Source: UBA1568 sp964488025
Lineage (GTDB): Bacteria; Patescibacteriota; Minisyncoccia; Moranbacterales; UBA1568
Direction of reading: 5' to 3'
Assembly (NCBI GenBank): GCA_964488025.1
Contig: CAZATJ010000002.1
Location: forward strand, 40,740-104,739
DNA length: 64,000 bases
Shown here: piece by piece, positions 26,183 to 35,055 of the stretch
Position numbering within the stretch: the first letter of the stretch is position 1
Layout: every line of letters starts with the position of its first letter
Notes under the pieces: generated by a model
Database searches by the model: none
Told to the model about the DNA's origin: nothing
What the model saw: only the letters and a program-made list of their open reading frames with translations
Made by a program: the position numbers and the translations under genes

Positions 26183-27439
26183 ATGAAAGATATCATGCTG
26201 AAAATCAACAAAAATTTCAACACATTTTTTCTTTTTGCGATACTTCTTTCCGGGACTATCGCGTCTTCTTTATTGGTTCAAGCGGCTTACACGACCGAAT
26301 CTGACCAAAAAAAGGCGGATGATTTGAAGGATGAGCTCGAAACTATTGATGCTAAGATTAAGGCCTACAATCAGATTATCAACCTCAAGCAACGCCAAGG
26401 AGCCACACTGGCTGATCAGATTGAAGGGCTGCAGGCTCAGACTGACAAACTTGAACTTGAGATAGCTACTACGACCAAACAAATCAGTGAACTTGAAGAA
26501 CAGGTTCAAGGTCTGTCTGTTCGGATCGTGGAAAAGACCAACCTTATTGATCGGCAAAGGACAATCTTATCTGAACTCATGCGAGTGTACTATACTGATT
26601 ATTCAGAAGAAAGTACCCCGACGTTTCTGACTTCAGCAGAGAGTCTCCTGTATTTTAAGAAAGAGAGTTGGACAGCAAATATAAGCGATAAGGTGAGTGA
26701 TCTTTTAGAATCAGTTAAGGCGCTCCGCGACGGTTTAGCAAAGGAACAGAAACTTCTGACTGAAAAAAAGAATGCTGTCGACCTTCTGTATCGTGATCTT
26801 GCTGAACAAAGTAAGAGTCTTGATGCTGCGAGAGCAAGTAAAGCATCACTGCTCGCCAAAACACAGGCAGAAGCGAATCGTTATTCCGGTCTTGTTGATG
26901 ATCTGCAGAAGCAGCGCGATGACATTGAAAACGAAATCCAGGACTTGGAATCCGGATTGTCAACCGAAGGATTGCCGAGCTACTCACATGGTCTGCTCGA
27001 ATATCCGGTCAAAAAAGTGATCTTGACCCAGGGGTACGGCAAGACCAGTTTTTCCAAGAAAGCCTACGCTTCTGGAAAGCATAACGGTCTGGATTTGGGC
27101 GGCGCCTATGGGACATCGATTTATGCTGCCGCTTCCGGTAAGGTTATTGGTACGGGCAATCTCGGAAAATACGCCTATGGGAAATGGATTGCTATCGACC
27201 ATGGAAATGGCATCGTCACATTGTACGGCCATCTCAGTTCTATTGGTGTGAGCAGGGGAGACAAAGTTGATGGAGGAGAAAAGATTGGTAACATGGGCAG
27301 CACCGGATATTCCACCGGTAACCATGTCCACTTCACCGTCTTTTCTGCCCGATCCTACGATGTTGTCCAGTCAAGAGCGGTGAAAGGACTCTACATTCCT
27401 ATCGGTGCAACCGTCAATCCTTCAGTCTACTTGCCATAA
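26183..27439 (+). CDS. Exported M23 peptidase with coiled coil (EnvC/NlpD-like)
   Basis: Encodes 418 aa. A signal peptide (residues 1-34, FLFAILLSGTIASSLLVQAA) precedes a long coiled coil (residues ~38-265, rich in heptads such as LKDELETIDAKIKAYNQII). The C-terminal M23 domain has ligands in HNGLDLGGAYG, and in GHLSSIGVSRGD and GNHVHFTVF. It should cleave peptidoglycan peptide cross-links or activate amidases at division. Met 1 or the Met at residue 4 is a plausible start. It is probably an independent transcription unit. Confidence 0.93.
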   Translation: MKDIMLKINKNFNTFFLFAILLSGTIASSLLVQAAYTTESDQKKADDLKDELETIDAKIKAYNQIINLKQRQGATLADQIEGLQAQTDKLELEIATTTKQISELEEQVQGLSVRIVEKTNLIDRQRTILSELMRVYYTDYSEESTPTFLTSAESLLYFKKESWTANISDKVSDLLESVKALRDGLAKEQKLLTEKKNAVDLLYRDLAEQSKSLDAARASKASLLAKTQAEANRYSGLVDDLQKQRDDIENEIQDLESGLSTEGLPSYSHGLLEYPVKKVILTQGYGKTSFSKKAYASGKHNGLDLGGAYGTSIYAAASGKVIGTGNLGKYAYGKWIAIDHGNGIVTLYGHLSSIGVSRGDKVDGGEKIGNMGSTGYSTGNHVHFTVFSARSYDVVQSRAVKGLYIPIGATVNPSVYLP

Positions 27440-27484
27440 GGGAGGGTTTTGGGTACAGTGGCTGAGGTTAAGAAATGAGCCAGT

Positions 27485-28252
27485 ATGAGAATGAAGAAAC
27501 AAATACATTCTATACGGACGCGGTTTGCCAAAGATATCGTGGCGGAAATTTTTTTTCCGGAGAAGCAGACTGGTAAGGTAGCAGTACTTGCTATCGGAGC
27601 GCCGTCTGGATCGTCCAAAAAAGAACGATTGCAATTCCTGACAGCTCACGGATATGTGGCTGTTCTTCCGCGTTATCGGGGAACCTGGGAAAGTGATGGG
27701 TGGTTTCTTGAACGGTCACCGGCACAGGATATCCGTGACGTTGTCTCTGAATTGGAAAAGAAAAAGTCTGTCATTGATACTTTGACCGGTAAAAAATTTC
27801 CCGTGAAAGTTTCGGCGGTACATTTGTTCGGTGGATCATTTGGCGGTCCGGCAGTGCTTCTAAATACCGATCTGGCAATCGTGAAGAAAGTGGTTACTCT
27901 TTCCCCTGTCATCGATTGGAGTGTAGAGGGGGAGGATGAACCGATTCACGAGTGGATTCGATATTCTCTCTTGGGATATGGTGGCGCGTATCGTACCAAA
28001 CATACGAGAGATTGGCAGAAACCGGTCAAGACTGATTTTTATAACCCTATCGCACATGTGAATAAAATTGATGGCAAGAAAGTGTTCATTCTTCACGCCA
28101 AAGATGATACCAACGTACCGTGTGACCCGGTCATTCCATTTGCCACAGCAACCGGTGCTTCATACTATCTGAAACCACATGGCGGTCACCGTATCAATTT
28201 TGAGCACGGATTTCTTTGGAAAAAAATTGAGGCGTTTTTGAAAAAGAAGTAG
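27485..28252 (+). CDS. Alpha/beta hydrolase (S9-like peptidase family)
   Basis: Encodes 255 aa without a signal peptide. The nucleophile elbow is FGGSFGGPA near residue 120 (G-x-S-x-G), the acid is in LHAKDDTNVPCDP near 203, and the catalytic His is in GGHRINFEHG near 237. The N-terminal LPRYRGTWESDGWF matches the S9 prolyl-oligopeptidase-like oxyanion region. The substrate is unknown. It starts 45 bp after the M23 peptidase gene. Confidence 0.85.
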   Translation: MRMKKQIHSIRTRFAKDIVAEIFFPEKQTGKVAVLAIGAPSGSSKKERLQFLTAHGYVAVLPRYRGTWESDGWFLERSPAQDIRDVVSELEKKKSVIDTLTGKKFPVKVSAVHLFGGSFGGPAVLLNTDLAIVKKVVTLSPVIDWSVEGEDEPIHEWIRYSLLGYGGAYRTKHTRDWQKPVKTDFYNPIAHVNKIDGKKVFILHAKDDTNVPCDPVIPFATATGASYYLKPHGGHRINFEHGFLWKKIEAFLKKK

Positions 28253-28279
28253 CTACGTACAGATAGGAAAAAATCTCAT

Positions 28280-28330
28280 GAGACTCCCCTGGCGCTTTTT
28301 ATAAAAAAGAGGGGAGTCTCTCTTCTTATA
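28280..28330 (+). terminator. Rho-independent terminator
   Basis: A perfect 11-bp stem, GAGACTCCCCT (28280-28290) with AGGGGAGTCTC (28310-28320), is followed by a pyrimidine tract TCTTCTT. It ends the hydrolase transcript. Confidence 0.75.
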
Positions 28331-28810
28331 GAATCAATATAGGCGCATCGGGTATGACCATGGGTATTTTTCTCTAAAATACTACTGGGAGAAATTAAGC
28401 GTACGAATCAACAAATCGGGGAGGCATAGACGTATACCCTTTTTATTCAAATGCCTCAGAAACGATTATAAGCATTCGTTTTTGAAAGAAAAGTGATAAT
28501 CGGTGGAGTCCAAGGTTCATTATCCTAGATTCCTTTCTTTAAGCTCTTTCTTTCTATTCAATGTCTCATAAGTTACATTATGAGACATACGGTAAAATAC
28601 TTCTCTCAAACAAAGCCACGAAATCAGAAGATTTCTCATTGCCAATGTAGAGAGAAACAGATCCGCCCTTCCCTTGTTGTTGGTGACTGCAATATTGGTG
28701 GTCCGATTCTTTTTTGAAAATAAAGAAAGAATATAAAAAAATAAATCAGGATTCATACCCGGAACTTTTCCAGCTCCCCTACTAAAATTCGAATCCGGCA
28801 GTGGATTGGA
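28331..28810. other. Non-coding stretch with one palindrome
   Basis: No convincing gene was found in this roughly 480-bp stretch. It is AT-rich. The only clear structure is a perfect 11-bp inverted repeat, ATGTCTCATAA (28561-28571) with TTATGAGACAT (28578-28588), around a 6-nt loop. A 78-codon minus-strand frame (28520-28756) spans it but lacks a ribosome binding site and any family signal, so it was not called. Confidence 0.5.
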
Positions 28811-28848
28811 AAAGAAAAAACAGGTGGGGTTGGATAACCCTCACCTGT
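28811..28848 (-). terminator. Rho-independent terminator (minus strand)
   Basis: On the minus strand ACAGGTGAGGGTT pairs with AACCCCACCTGT, followed by TTTTTTC. It lies 17 bp after the stop of the 320-aa gene. Confidence 0.88.
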
Positions 28849-28864
28849 CGGTGTCGTTCAAGGC

Positions 28865-29827
28865 CTATTGGCATGGTGGTTTGGGCCTGGGAATGACCTG
28901 AATAGCCCGGGTCGCTCGTGCTTCATCGCCACGCGGATAGTAGGACTGCGCCAGGATGCTGTGGTGACATTCTTTCTCCACTGGACAACGTCCGCAACTT
29001 CGCTGATAGCGTCGTAGCGTTTTGGCGTCATTCCAGTCTTCCGGTTCTTCCTTGATAGACCTGGCACAGCCTTCGCGTGAAAGCATGAAGAGCAGGTCGG
29101 AAAATTCCACGGGATGGACGCCGTAGCGATATCTCAGGTACTGTTCAGCTAATTTGTAACCAGCGACTGAGAGCGGGCGTGGACGCCGGAATGATTCGCT
29201 GGCCAGAATCATTTCCGTACTAAGCATGACTCGCAGGTGATGAAAGTCAACCGGTGGCGAAATGTGAATCAGCGGAATCAGCTGGGCATCCATCAGGAAA
29301 TAAGCGAGCATGGCGCATACTTTTTCCTGGAACATGAAAAATCCTTGCTCCTTGAGTGGTAGCTGATAGTCTTTCTTGTTCACGACCCGTTGGCGAAGTA
29401 TGTCGGCTGTAAGCCGACCCCGGAAGACGTTGAGGATGTCACCACCCCAAGCCATCAGGATTTCGGAGTTACGAAACCAGGCTTCACCGTAGCGTTGTGA
29501 TTTCGGCAGCTTCCCGAAAAGCTTCCCGAGCTTCTCTTCCATGATTTCCGGAGAGAGCGTCACGACGTGGCGGGGATCAAAAAGCTTAGGCTCTTCCCGA
29601 TACAGTTTGACCATCTGGGCCACCGCGTACTCGCTTTTGATCCGTCCCCGCATGAAGTGGCAGAGGTAGAAATAAAAGTTTGGCTTTCGGCGGAGTTCTT
29701 TCGGAATACGTCGTTGCGGCAGTCTGTCCAAATTGGCTTGGGTATAGGGAAATTCCCGCGCCCGGTAGGCCGAAATCAGACGCTCAAAGACCCGATAGGC
29801 CTGAGTAGAGTTGGTAAGGATCGTCAT
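28865..29827 (-). CDS. Protein of unknown function with C-terminal cysteine cluster
   Basis: Encodes 320 aa, soluble, rich in Arg and helices. Near the C terminus are cysteines in the order C-x22-C-x2-C-x5-C (REGCARSI ... SCGRCPVEKECHHS). This could hold a zinc ion or an iron-sulfur cluster; the last three recall the endonuclease III cluster but the first spacing differs. The gene has its own ribosome binding site (AAAGGGGAGTTTC before ATG) and terminator, and its upstream region resembles that of the diguanylate cyclase gene. The function is unknown. Confidence 0.75.
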   Translation of the reverse strand: MTILTNSTQAYRVFERLISAYRAREFPYTQANLDRLPQRRIPKELRRKPNFYFYLCHFMRGRIKSEYAVAQMVKLYREEPKLFDPRHVVTLSPEIMEEKLGKLFGKLPKSQRYGEAWFRNSEILMAWGGDILNVFRGRLTADILRQRVVNKKDYQLPLKEQGFFMFQEKVCAMLAYFLMDAQLIPLIHISPPVDFHHLRVMLSTEMILASESFRRPRPLSVAGYKLAEQYLRYRYGVHPVEFSDLLFMLSREGCARSIKEEPEDWNDAKTLRRYQRSCGRCPVEKECHHSILAQSYYPRGDEARATRAIQVIPRPKPPCQ

Positions 29828-29913
29828 GAAACTCCCCTTTCGGAAGTGGTTTGATTGCCTTCGAGTATACAGGAAACTAGGCTTTTAGCAAGTGTTTACT
29901 TATATTCGAACAT

Positions 29914-29950
29914 GAAAAAACCGGAAGAGCGCGTGGCGCTTACTTCCGGT
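29914..29950 (-). terminator. Rho-independent terminator (minus strand)
   Basis: On the minus strand ACCGGAAG and CTTCCGGT arms enclose a GC-rich inner stem, then TTTTTTC. It ends the diguanylate cyclase transcript. Confidence 0.85.
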
Positions 29951-29988
29951 TCAAAGGATGTCCAACAACCGACCGTAGACCGGAATCG

Positions 29989-30828
29989 CTACTGGAGCGA
30001 CACCTGGTCTTTGGCGATAGCCACTGTGTTGCGGCCGGCAGCCTTGGCCCCGTACATGGCCATGTCGCTCCGGGTACGCGCCTCCTCGATGGCCTGGTTC
30101 GGATCGTCGGGAAATTGGTCCATGTGGACTCGTGCTACCCCGATGCTCACGGTGACGGTGAGGCCTTTGATGTGAAAATCGTGAGCTTCGACACTGCGTC
30201 TGATCCGTTCGGCCGTCGTCTCCGCTTCTTTGGTCGAAGCATTACTCAGGACGACGACAAATTCATCGCCACCGAAGCGAGCCGGGATGTCATCCTCACG
30301 AACCGCCCCCTTGATGATCTGGGCAATCACGGTGAGTACATTGTCGCCGACGGCATGTCCGTATCTATCGTTCACCGATTTGAACCGGTCTACGTCGATG
30401 AAGAGGATGCTGGTTTCTGGCCAGGCGATCTTCGGGCTGTGAGTCTCCTCACGAACCCGGGCGATGGTTCGGCCCACTTCGTGGGCGTGGCGATGAAAGG
30501 CCCGCTTCAAAGTATTCGGTCGGAGGAGCCCGGTCAGGTCATCGCGCCCCAGTTCCTCGCGGAGTTTTTCCAACTCCTCACTGTGGATTTTTTTGAGCGC
30601 GACCATCCATTCCATCACGTTTGTGGCCTGTTCCTGCAGAAACTGCATCGACTGAGCCATTGACTGAACTATCTCTTCGGATGCCGTAAGCATCTCAAAA
30701 AGATCCTTGTTTCTGGCGCGGAGCAATTGGAGCTCTAGCTCTTTCGGGCAGAGCTCCGGCCAGAGCTTCTCAACGAGTTGTTGCACCGCTTGGCCAATCT
30801 TCTGGCGCAGTGAGACTACTTTCTTCAT
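29989..30828 (-). CDS. Diguanylate cyclase (GGDEF domain)
   Basis: Encodes 279 aa from ATG 30828, chosen over a longer frame because AAAGGGGA lies just upstream. An N-terminal helical region (residues 1-110, KKVVSLRQKIGQAVQQLVEK) looks like a coiled-coil dimeriser. The GGDEF domain (about 115-275) is complete: DDLTGLLRPNTLKRAF, ILFIDVDRFKSVNDRYGH, and RFGGDEFVVVLSNA. The active GGDEF signature is intact, and the residues just before it read DDIPARF, so the inhibitory RxxD site is not evident. It should make c-di-GMP. No membrane segment or sensor domain is seen. Confidence 0.93.
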   Translation of the reverse strand: MKKVVSLRQKIGQAVQQLVEKLWPELCPKELELQLLRARNKDLFEMLTASEEIVQSMAQSMQFLQEQATNVMEWMVALKKIHSEELEKLREELGRDDLTGLLRPNTLKRAFHRHAHEVGRTIARVREETHSPKIAWPETSILFIDVDRFKSVNDRYGHAVGDNVLTVIAQIIKGAVREDDIPARFGGDEFVVVLSNASTKEAETTAERIRRSVEAHDFHIKGLTVTVSIGVARVHMDQFPDDPNQAIEEARTRSDMAMYGAKAAGRNTVAIAKDQVSLQ

Positions 30829-31057
30829 GGAAATCCCCTTTCTTGGGAGGTTGGATTTTGGACAAGTATTTTCAAGGTACGCTGTCCATGATAGCACAAA
30901 ATATACTTTTTGTCAACCCTGCTTGGCAGGGAATTCTCTGCTACAATGAAAACATGATGAGTGATGCTAGATAGAGAAACAGCATGACTTGCCTCGATTT
31001 TTCTTAGGTATTTCATATCATTTATCCTGTATCACTTATCTCTTATTATCTTCGAAT

Positions 31058-32215
31058 ATGCGCATCTCTTATTCCAGTGTCGGGACGTACCAGACATGTC
31101 CGCTCAAGTATAAATATCAGCACGTTGACCGTATTCCGGAACCAAAATCCAAGGAGGCGGTATTTGGGACGCTCATTCATGCGGTCATGAAGTATATCCA
31201 CACCCCGAGCCTTCTCTCCCCTTCTGTTGATCAAGCGCTCGACTATTTCGCTAAGGGCTGGAACAGTGAAGTGTACGAGGACGAGATGGAAGAGCGCGCC
31301 GCTTTCTCGCAGGGCGTGACCATCATCCAGAATTACCTGGCGCGCAACAAACCCAATGATTTCACTATCGTCGACCTGGAAAGTCGCTTCGCGATCGAAA
31401 TCGGTGATGAGGAGCATGGCAAGCACATCGTCTCTGGTATTATCGACCGAATTGACAAGACAGCCGATGGTTATGAGATTATTGATTACAAGACGACCCG
31501 CAAAATGCCGTCGCAGGACAAAGTCGATAATGATCTCCAGCTTTCCATTTATCTCAAGGCATTTCTCGCTCGCTATCCCAAGGAAGTTGAGCATCTCGAT
31601 AAGATCACGGTCAGTCTCTACTACCTGAAGCATGGCGTGAAACTTTCAAGCGCGCGCACCTTGGAGCAGTTGGAGCGGGTCGATCAGACCTTTCTCGACG
31701 TCATCAAATCGATTGAAGAGGCAAAATTCGAACCCATCCTCTCGCCACTGTGCGATTGGTGCGGGTATCAGAAAATTTGCCCTCTGTGGAAGCATAAATT
31801 TACCGAGACTCACCGGCTCGAAACCGAAGAGGTTAAGACTGCCATCAGCGAATATCTCGATCTGAAAGGTAAGATGAGCGAAGAAAAACAGCACTTGGGA
31901 AAATTGCAGGCACTGATTCTCGAGTATATGGAGCAGGAGGGCGTGGACCGGGTCTTTGACGAACAGGGCATCATCGGAAAGTCGCTTCGCAAGACCTACA
32001 AATACGATGAAGAAAAATTACGAGCTATCCTGGAACCGCTTGATAAGTGGGAATCGATTTTGAAAGTAGACGGCATCGCGCTTCGCACCATCCTCGCTAC
32101 TCTCCCCTCCTCCCTTCAGGAATCGGCTGAAAAAGCGAAAATGCTCGACAAAGAAAGCGTCAGCCTTTCGGTCAAGAAAAACAAAATCGAAGTGGATGAT
32201 GACTTGTCACTTTAA
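31058..32215 (+). CDS. PD-(D/E)XK superfamily nuclease, RecB/AddB C-terminal type with Fe-S cysteines
   Basis: Encodes 385 aa from ATG 31058, where the family begins (RISYSSVGTYQTCPLKYKY). The nuclease core holds FGTLIHAVMKYIH near residue 44, GIIDRIDKTADGYEIIDYKT near 130 (Asp and Lys of the active site), and the cysteines in CDWCGYQKICPLW near 230. Together with the N-terminal Cys these can bind a 4Fe-4S cluster. A ~120-aa helical C-terminal extension follows. It probably acts in DNA repair or foreign DNA degradation. Confidence 0.9.
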   Translation: MRISYSSVGTYQTCPLKYKYQHVDRIPEPKSKEAVFGTLIHAVMKYIHTPSLLSPSVDQALDYFAKGWNSEVYEDEMEERAAFSQGVTIIQNYLARNKPNDFTIVDLESRFAIEIGDEEHGKHIVSGIIDRIDKTADGYEIIDYKTTRKMPSQDKVDNDLQLSIYLKAFLARYPKEVEHLDKITVSLYYLKHGVKLSSARTLEQLERVDQTFLDVIKSIEEAKFEPILSPLCDWCGYQKICPLWKHKFTETHRLETEEVKTAISEYLDLKGKMSEEKQHLGKLQALILEYMEQEGVDRVFDEQGIIGKSLRKTYKYDEEKLRAILEPLDKWESILKVDGIALRTILATLPSSLQESAEKAKMLDKESVSLSVKKNKIEVDDDLSL

Positions 32216-32227
32216 CGCACGGAAAGA

Positions 32228-32662
32228 TCAGCGATCGAGTTCGGAACTGTCTGGACAAGGGGCAAATGCGCATGTGGGACCGGTTCTGCCGACAAAGCTA
32301 CCGTCGGGGCAAAGCTTCACCTCTTGGGTGCAGAGTACTTTCTTGTTCGTTTTTTCAACCAGCGCCTCTTTCTGCGTAGGCTTGGTAGGAACTTTTTCTA
32401 TCGGTACTTCAAATGGTTCTTCGGTAATGCCTGGCCTATTAGGAAGATTATCGTGAGGACAAGGAGCAAACGCGCACTGCGGACCGGTTCGTGTCACCGC
32501 GCTCCCGTCGGGACATATTCTGGCTTCTTGTGTACAGGCCCTCATTCCTTGTCCCAAGGAAAAATCTTTGGAGTAAACGGAAAAAAAAGCAATCAGAAGT
32601 GAGAAAAAAACAACGAGCGCCGCAACAAGAGCGGTATCGGGGTGGAGAGGATATTTTTGCAT
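32228..32662 (-). CDS. Membrane-anchored Cys-rich repeat protein
   Basis: Encodes 144 aa from the Met at 32662 (an upstream in-frame Met at 32689 is less likely). One membrane helix (residues ~12-32) precedes two near-identical Cys motifs, ARICPDGSAVTRTGPQCAFA and VKLCPDGSFVGRTGPTCAFA, separated by a Pro/Lys-rich linker. This motif recurs in many Patescibacteria surface proteins (from memory, not checked). The function is unknown. It lies just beyond the last repeat of the cassette array and may be its final member or the chromosomal flank. Confidence 0.75.
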   Translation of the reverse strand: MQKYPLHPDTALVAALVVFFSLLIAFFSVYSKDFSLGQGMRACTQEARICPDGSAVTRTGPQCAFAPCPHDNLPNRPGITEEPFEVPIEKVPTKPTQKEALVEKTNKKVLCTQEVKLCPDGSFVGRTGPTCAFAPCPDSSELDR

Positions 32663-32717
32663 AACGTTTTCTTTTTCTTCAGTATACACCCTACCCGAAG
32701 GGCTGTAAATTTTTAAC

Positions 32718-32745
32718 GGCTGAGGACATGGGACGAAGTTGGAAC
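32718..32745 (-). repeat. Cassette-array repeat R1
   Basis: Read on the minus strand, it begins GTTCCAACTTCGTCCCA and ends CCTCAGC, then CGTTAAAA. It is the outermost repeat and the only copy followed by a GTTAAAA-like box. Confidence 0.8.
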
Positions 32746-32750
32746 TTTTA

Positions 32751-33293
32751 TTACCTCAGGTTTTTGAAGCAATTCAACCAAGTTGGCCACCAAGGAATTG
32801 AAACAAAAGCAATTATTAAGCTTGTTAAGCTTGTGATGATGAGAATATGTTTTTTTATGTATTCTAATGTTTTATTAGAAGTCTTGTTTTGAATATTTCT
32901 TCCCTCTTCTTTTTGAATACTATTGATTTTTAGGTTTTCAAGCGTTATTGAGTGCCCACTAATTTCTTTGATTTTTCCTGATATCTTAATTTTTGTTTTT
33001 TGGTGTAATGTTTTTAATTCAGGGTTTTCTTCCAGACTGATCGAGCCATAGATGGAAGGGTAAACACCATTGAGATCAACCATAGTCACCCAAAAGAGTT
33101 CATCTTCAGGAGAGGGGTCTTTGTCATACGGAAAGGAGGGATGGTTTTCTTTATATGGATTATACAAACTTCGAAAGAGAACTGTCCATTCACATTGAAG
33201 ACCAATATATCCTTTTTCAGCTTCCTTTTGGAGATATACTGGCATTTTAGAGACAGCATTGATAATCTCAATTGGGTTGGGTTTTATATTCAT
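32751..33293 (-). CDS. Hypothetical protein with C-terminal membrane helix (array gene)
   Basis: Encodes 180 aa. The N-terminal ~125 residues are soluble (EWTVLFRSLYNPYKEN; KIKISGKIKEISGHSITLEN, OB-like in character), and the final 30 residues include one hydrophobic helix (HILIITSLTSLIIAFVSIPW). Its stop codon lies 5 bp from repeat R1, and a half repeat lies 25 bp before its start. No family is recognised. Confidence 0.7.
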   Translation of the reverse strand: MNIKPNPIEIINAVSKMPVYLQKEAEKGYIGLQCEWTVLFRSLYNPYKENHPSFPYDKDPSPEDELFWVTMVDLNGVYPSIYGSISLEENPELKTLHQKTKIKISGKIKEISGHSITLENLKINSIQKEEGRNIQNKTSNKTLEYIKKHILIITSLTSLIIAFVSIPWWPTWLNCFKNLR

Positions 33294-33317
33294 AAAAAAA
33301 TACGGCGAAAATATTAT

Positions 33318-33325
33318 GTGCTGGG
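33318..33325 (-). repeat. Half copy of the array repeat
   Basis: GTGCTGGG at this site matches the start-side end of repeats R3 and R8, but the GTTGGAAC end is missing here. It bounds one side of the GC-rich non-coding module. Confidence 0.4.
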
Positions 33326-33552
33326 AAAGAAGGGAGGTCTCGCTGCTCTCCGCCGGTTGGCGGATGCGCTCTATAGGGCTTCCCTGCCCGAAGTGCTACA
33401 TCGTTGCAGGCGGGCGCCCTCTAGCCCGGCAAAGCCGGTCACCTCAAACGGACAAACGGGTGTTTTCCCGACCCCTCTTCTCGTTCGATCCCTTTACCTC
33501 TACAGAATAAAAGAAAATCACCATACCCACAAGGGGCATAGCGATTTTTCTT
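33326..33552. other. GC-rich non-coding module inside the array
   Basis: About 200 bp, with clearly higher G+C than the surrounding AT-rich cassettes, lies between the half repeat and R2. No gene is supported on either strand. It holds short inverted pairs (GCCCGGCAAAGCCGG near 33424) and, next to R2, an imperfect stem on the minus strand (AAAATCGCTATGCCC with GGGTATGGTGATTTTC), then TTTTATT, which could terminate the gene upstream. It may be a non-coding cassette or a structured RNA. Confidence 0.45.
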
Positions 33553-33580
33553 AGCTGAGGCTCTGGGACGAAGTTGGAAC
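33553..33580 (-). repeat. Cassette-array repeat R2
   Basis: This is a consensus copy: minus strand GTTCCAACTTCGTCCC ... AGCCTCAGC. It lies about 23 bp downstream of the stop codon of the S66 peptidase gene. Confidence 0.85.
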
Positions 33581-33603
33581 GTATTTACGGAATCAAGCGG
33601 TTT

Positions 33604-34644
33604 TTAAAAGTTGATGATTACATCCTTATTCTTTGTGTTTATTTGAACGGGCATGCCGTAGGGTATGGGAATTTGTGGGTCCGTATGGCCAAAATCTAAA
33701 TTTTGTACAATGGGTGCGGTCTTATTATACTGCCGTATGATTTGTAGAGTAGTTTCTCTTTGTCTTTTTCGATATTCTTCTTTTTCTTCGCTACTTTTTT
33801 GATTATCGAATTCCCATGCCTTGGGCCGCCCAACAAGAAAACCCTTGATCCTTTCTAAGATCCCCCGTTCCCCCATGGCTCTATAAATACGCCTAACATA
33901 ATCCGGCGAAGGTATTTCCTCAGATGTTTCCGTTAGTAAAATGATATTTTCAAAATCTTCAAGTGACGGCATAGGAATAGCATGGCGGAGCAATTCATCA
34001 ATTGATTCAAGGCAACCTCCCCAAGTTACGCCCTCTGCATTTTGGTTACCATCCCAAAACCAACCAGCATTGGGCTCGTAGGACTTATTCTTTCTCAGGT
34101 TTTCTGGGTCATCCCAACTTAAACCTTGATCGCAGTATGCATCGCTGGCTTGAATCTTTACTTCACCTTGCTGAAAGAGTGCGAGTTCTAAATACTTGGC
34201 CGTATATTTGTTTATTTTTCCTGACTCGGCAAACTGGGTAAAGAGTGCCCCTCCGTAGTAGGAGGGAATTCCATTGAGCCACAGGAAATTCATAAAGTGA
34301 GTATTATCACTATACCCGAAAAACGGCTTTGGATTGTCTATGAATGGCTTCGAGGGAAGATCTTTTATATATGTTACTTGGTCGTCACCACCCAGAGAAG
34401 AGATGATTGCTTGTATGTTCTTATCTTCAAATGCAGCTATCAAGTCTTGAGCCCTCTCATTTTTAGAGGCACCTATCTTTTTTGTTGTTGGAAATTCTAC
34501 AGGCTCTAATTGAAAATTTTCTCTCAGTCTTTTTAGTCCAAGTTCGTAAACATGAGGCCATTTTCCGGGAGCAGCAAATGATGGCGACAAAATGGCAACC
34601 TTGTCACCTCCTGTTAACTTTTTAAGTTGAGTGAAATTTTGCAT
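33604..34644 (-). CDS. S66 family peptidase, MccF-like (array gene)
   Basis: Encodes 346 aa, the usual length for LD-carboxypeptidase/MccF. The start KLTGGDKVAILSPSFAAPG is typical. The Ser nucleophile is in FFGYSDNTHF near residue 112, the Glu in WGGCLESIDELL near 208, and the His in LDFGHTDPQIPIPYG near 318. MccF enzymes cleave processed microcin C7-type toxins, and others trim peptidoglycan tetrapeptides; the extended loop favours the MccF side, but this is inference. The start lies only 8 bp from repeat R3, with no visible Shine-Dalgarno sequence. Confidence 0.9.
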   Translation of the reverse strand: MQNFTQLKKLTGGDKVAILSPSFAAPGKWPHVYELGLKRLRENFQLEPVEFPTTKKIGASKNERAQDLIAAFEDKNIQAIISSLGGDDQVTYIKDLPSKPFIDNPKPFFGYSDNTHFMNFLWLNGIPSYYGGALFTQFAESGKINKYTAKYLELALFQQGEVKIQASDAYCDQGLSWDDPENLRKNKSYEPNAGWFWDGNQNAEGVTWGGCLESIDELLRHAIPMPSLEDFENIILLTETSEEIPSPDYVRRIYRAMGERGILERIKGFLVGRPKAWEFDNQKSSEEKEEYRKRQRETTLQIIRQYNKTAPIVQNLDFGHTDPQIPIPYGMPVQINTKNKDVIINF

Positions 34645-34652
34645 AAAACTAT

Positions 34653-34681
34653 GTGCTGGGGCTGTGGGACGCTGTTGGAAC
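34653..34681 (-). repeat. Cassette-array repeat R3
   Basis: A variant copy (minus strand GTTCCAACAGCGTCCCACAG ... CCCAGCAC). It lies between the S66 gene and the interrupted gene upstream. Confidence 0.82.
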
Positions 34682-34695
34682 TTATTTGTCTTATT

Positions 34696-35055
34696 CTAAA
34701 GCTTTATAGTTGCTATAATCTTTTCAAAAATATCCACGTTATCTTGGTTATCACCAGGGTAAGAGGCTACAATTGTATTAAATCCATTACTTATCAATGT
34801 GTCAACCCACAACTCTCCCGCATACGCTCCCCTATAGGATGTTTGTGTGGCTACAAGATTACCAACTTTTACTGTTTTTTGAGTGAAATTTTCATGGTTA
34901 TCTGTCTTTTGCTTATTGGTAATACTGCTAATATCTTCTTGTTTTGAATAGATTATGAGTTGGTTCATTATCATTGCGTCTGGGATACCATTAGGACTAA
35001 TTGTATACAGTCCTAAGATGATATCTTGGCAAGAAGAAATAGCTCCGGGGGTATT
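34696..35055 (-). pseudogene. Downstream part of a gene interrupted by an in-frame TAA
   Basis: Immediately after the TAA of the 267-aa frame at 35056, the same frame stays open for 119 codons (NTPGAISSCQDIILGLYTIS, then ... DIFEKIIATIKL). An internal ATG at 34974 could start a 92-aa product, but it has no obvious ribosome binding site. No array repeat separates the two halves, so they belong to one module and probably to one original gene of about 387 codons. The interruption is a nonsense mutation, a sequence error or readthrough. Confidence 0.6.

Noticed and set aside
28520..28756. 78-codon minus-strand frame in the intergenic region.
   Set aside because: It spans a perfect palindrome, lacks a ribosome binding site and shows no recognisable domain.
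33483..33500. GTTCGATCCC near R2 as a tRNA T-arm or the missing left attachment site of the tRNA-Gln element.
   Set aside because: Only about 12 bases match and no acceptor or anticodon stem is present; the flanking bases differ from tRNA-Gln.
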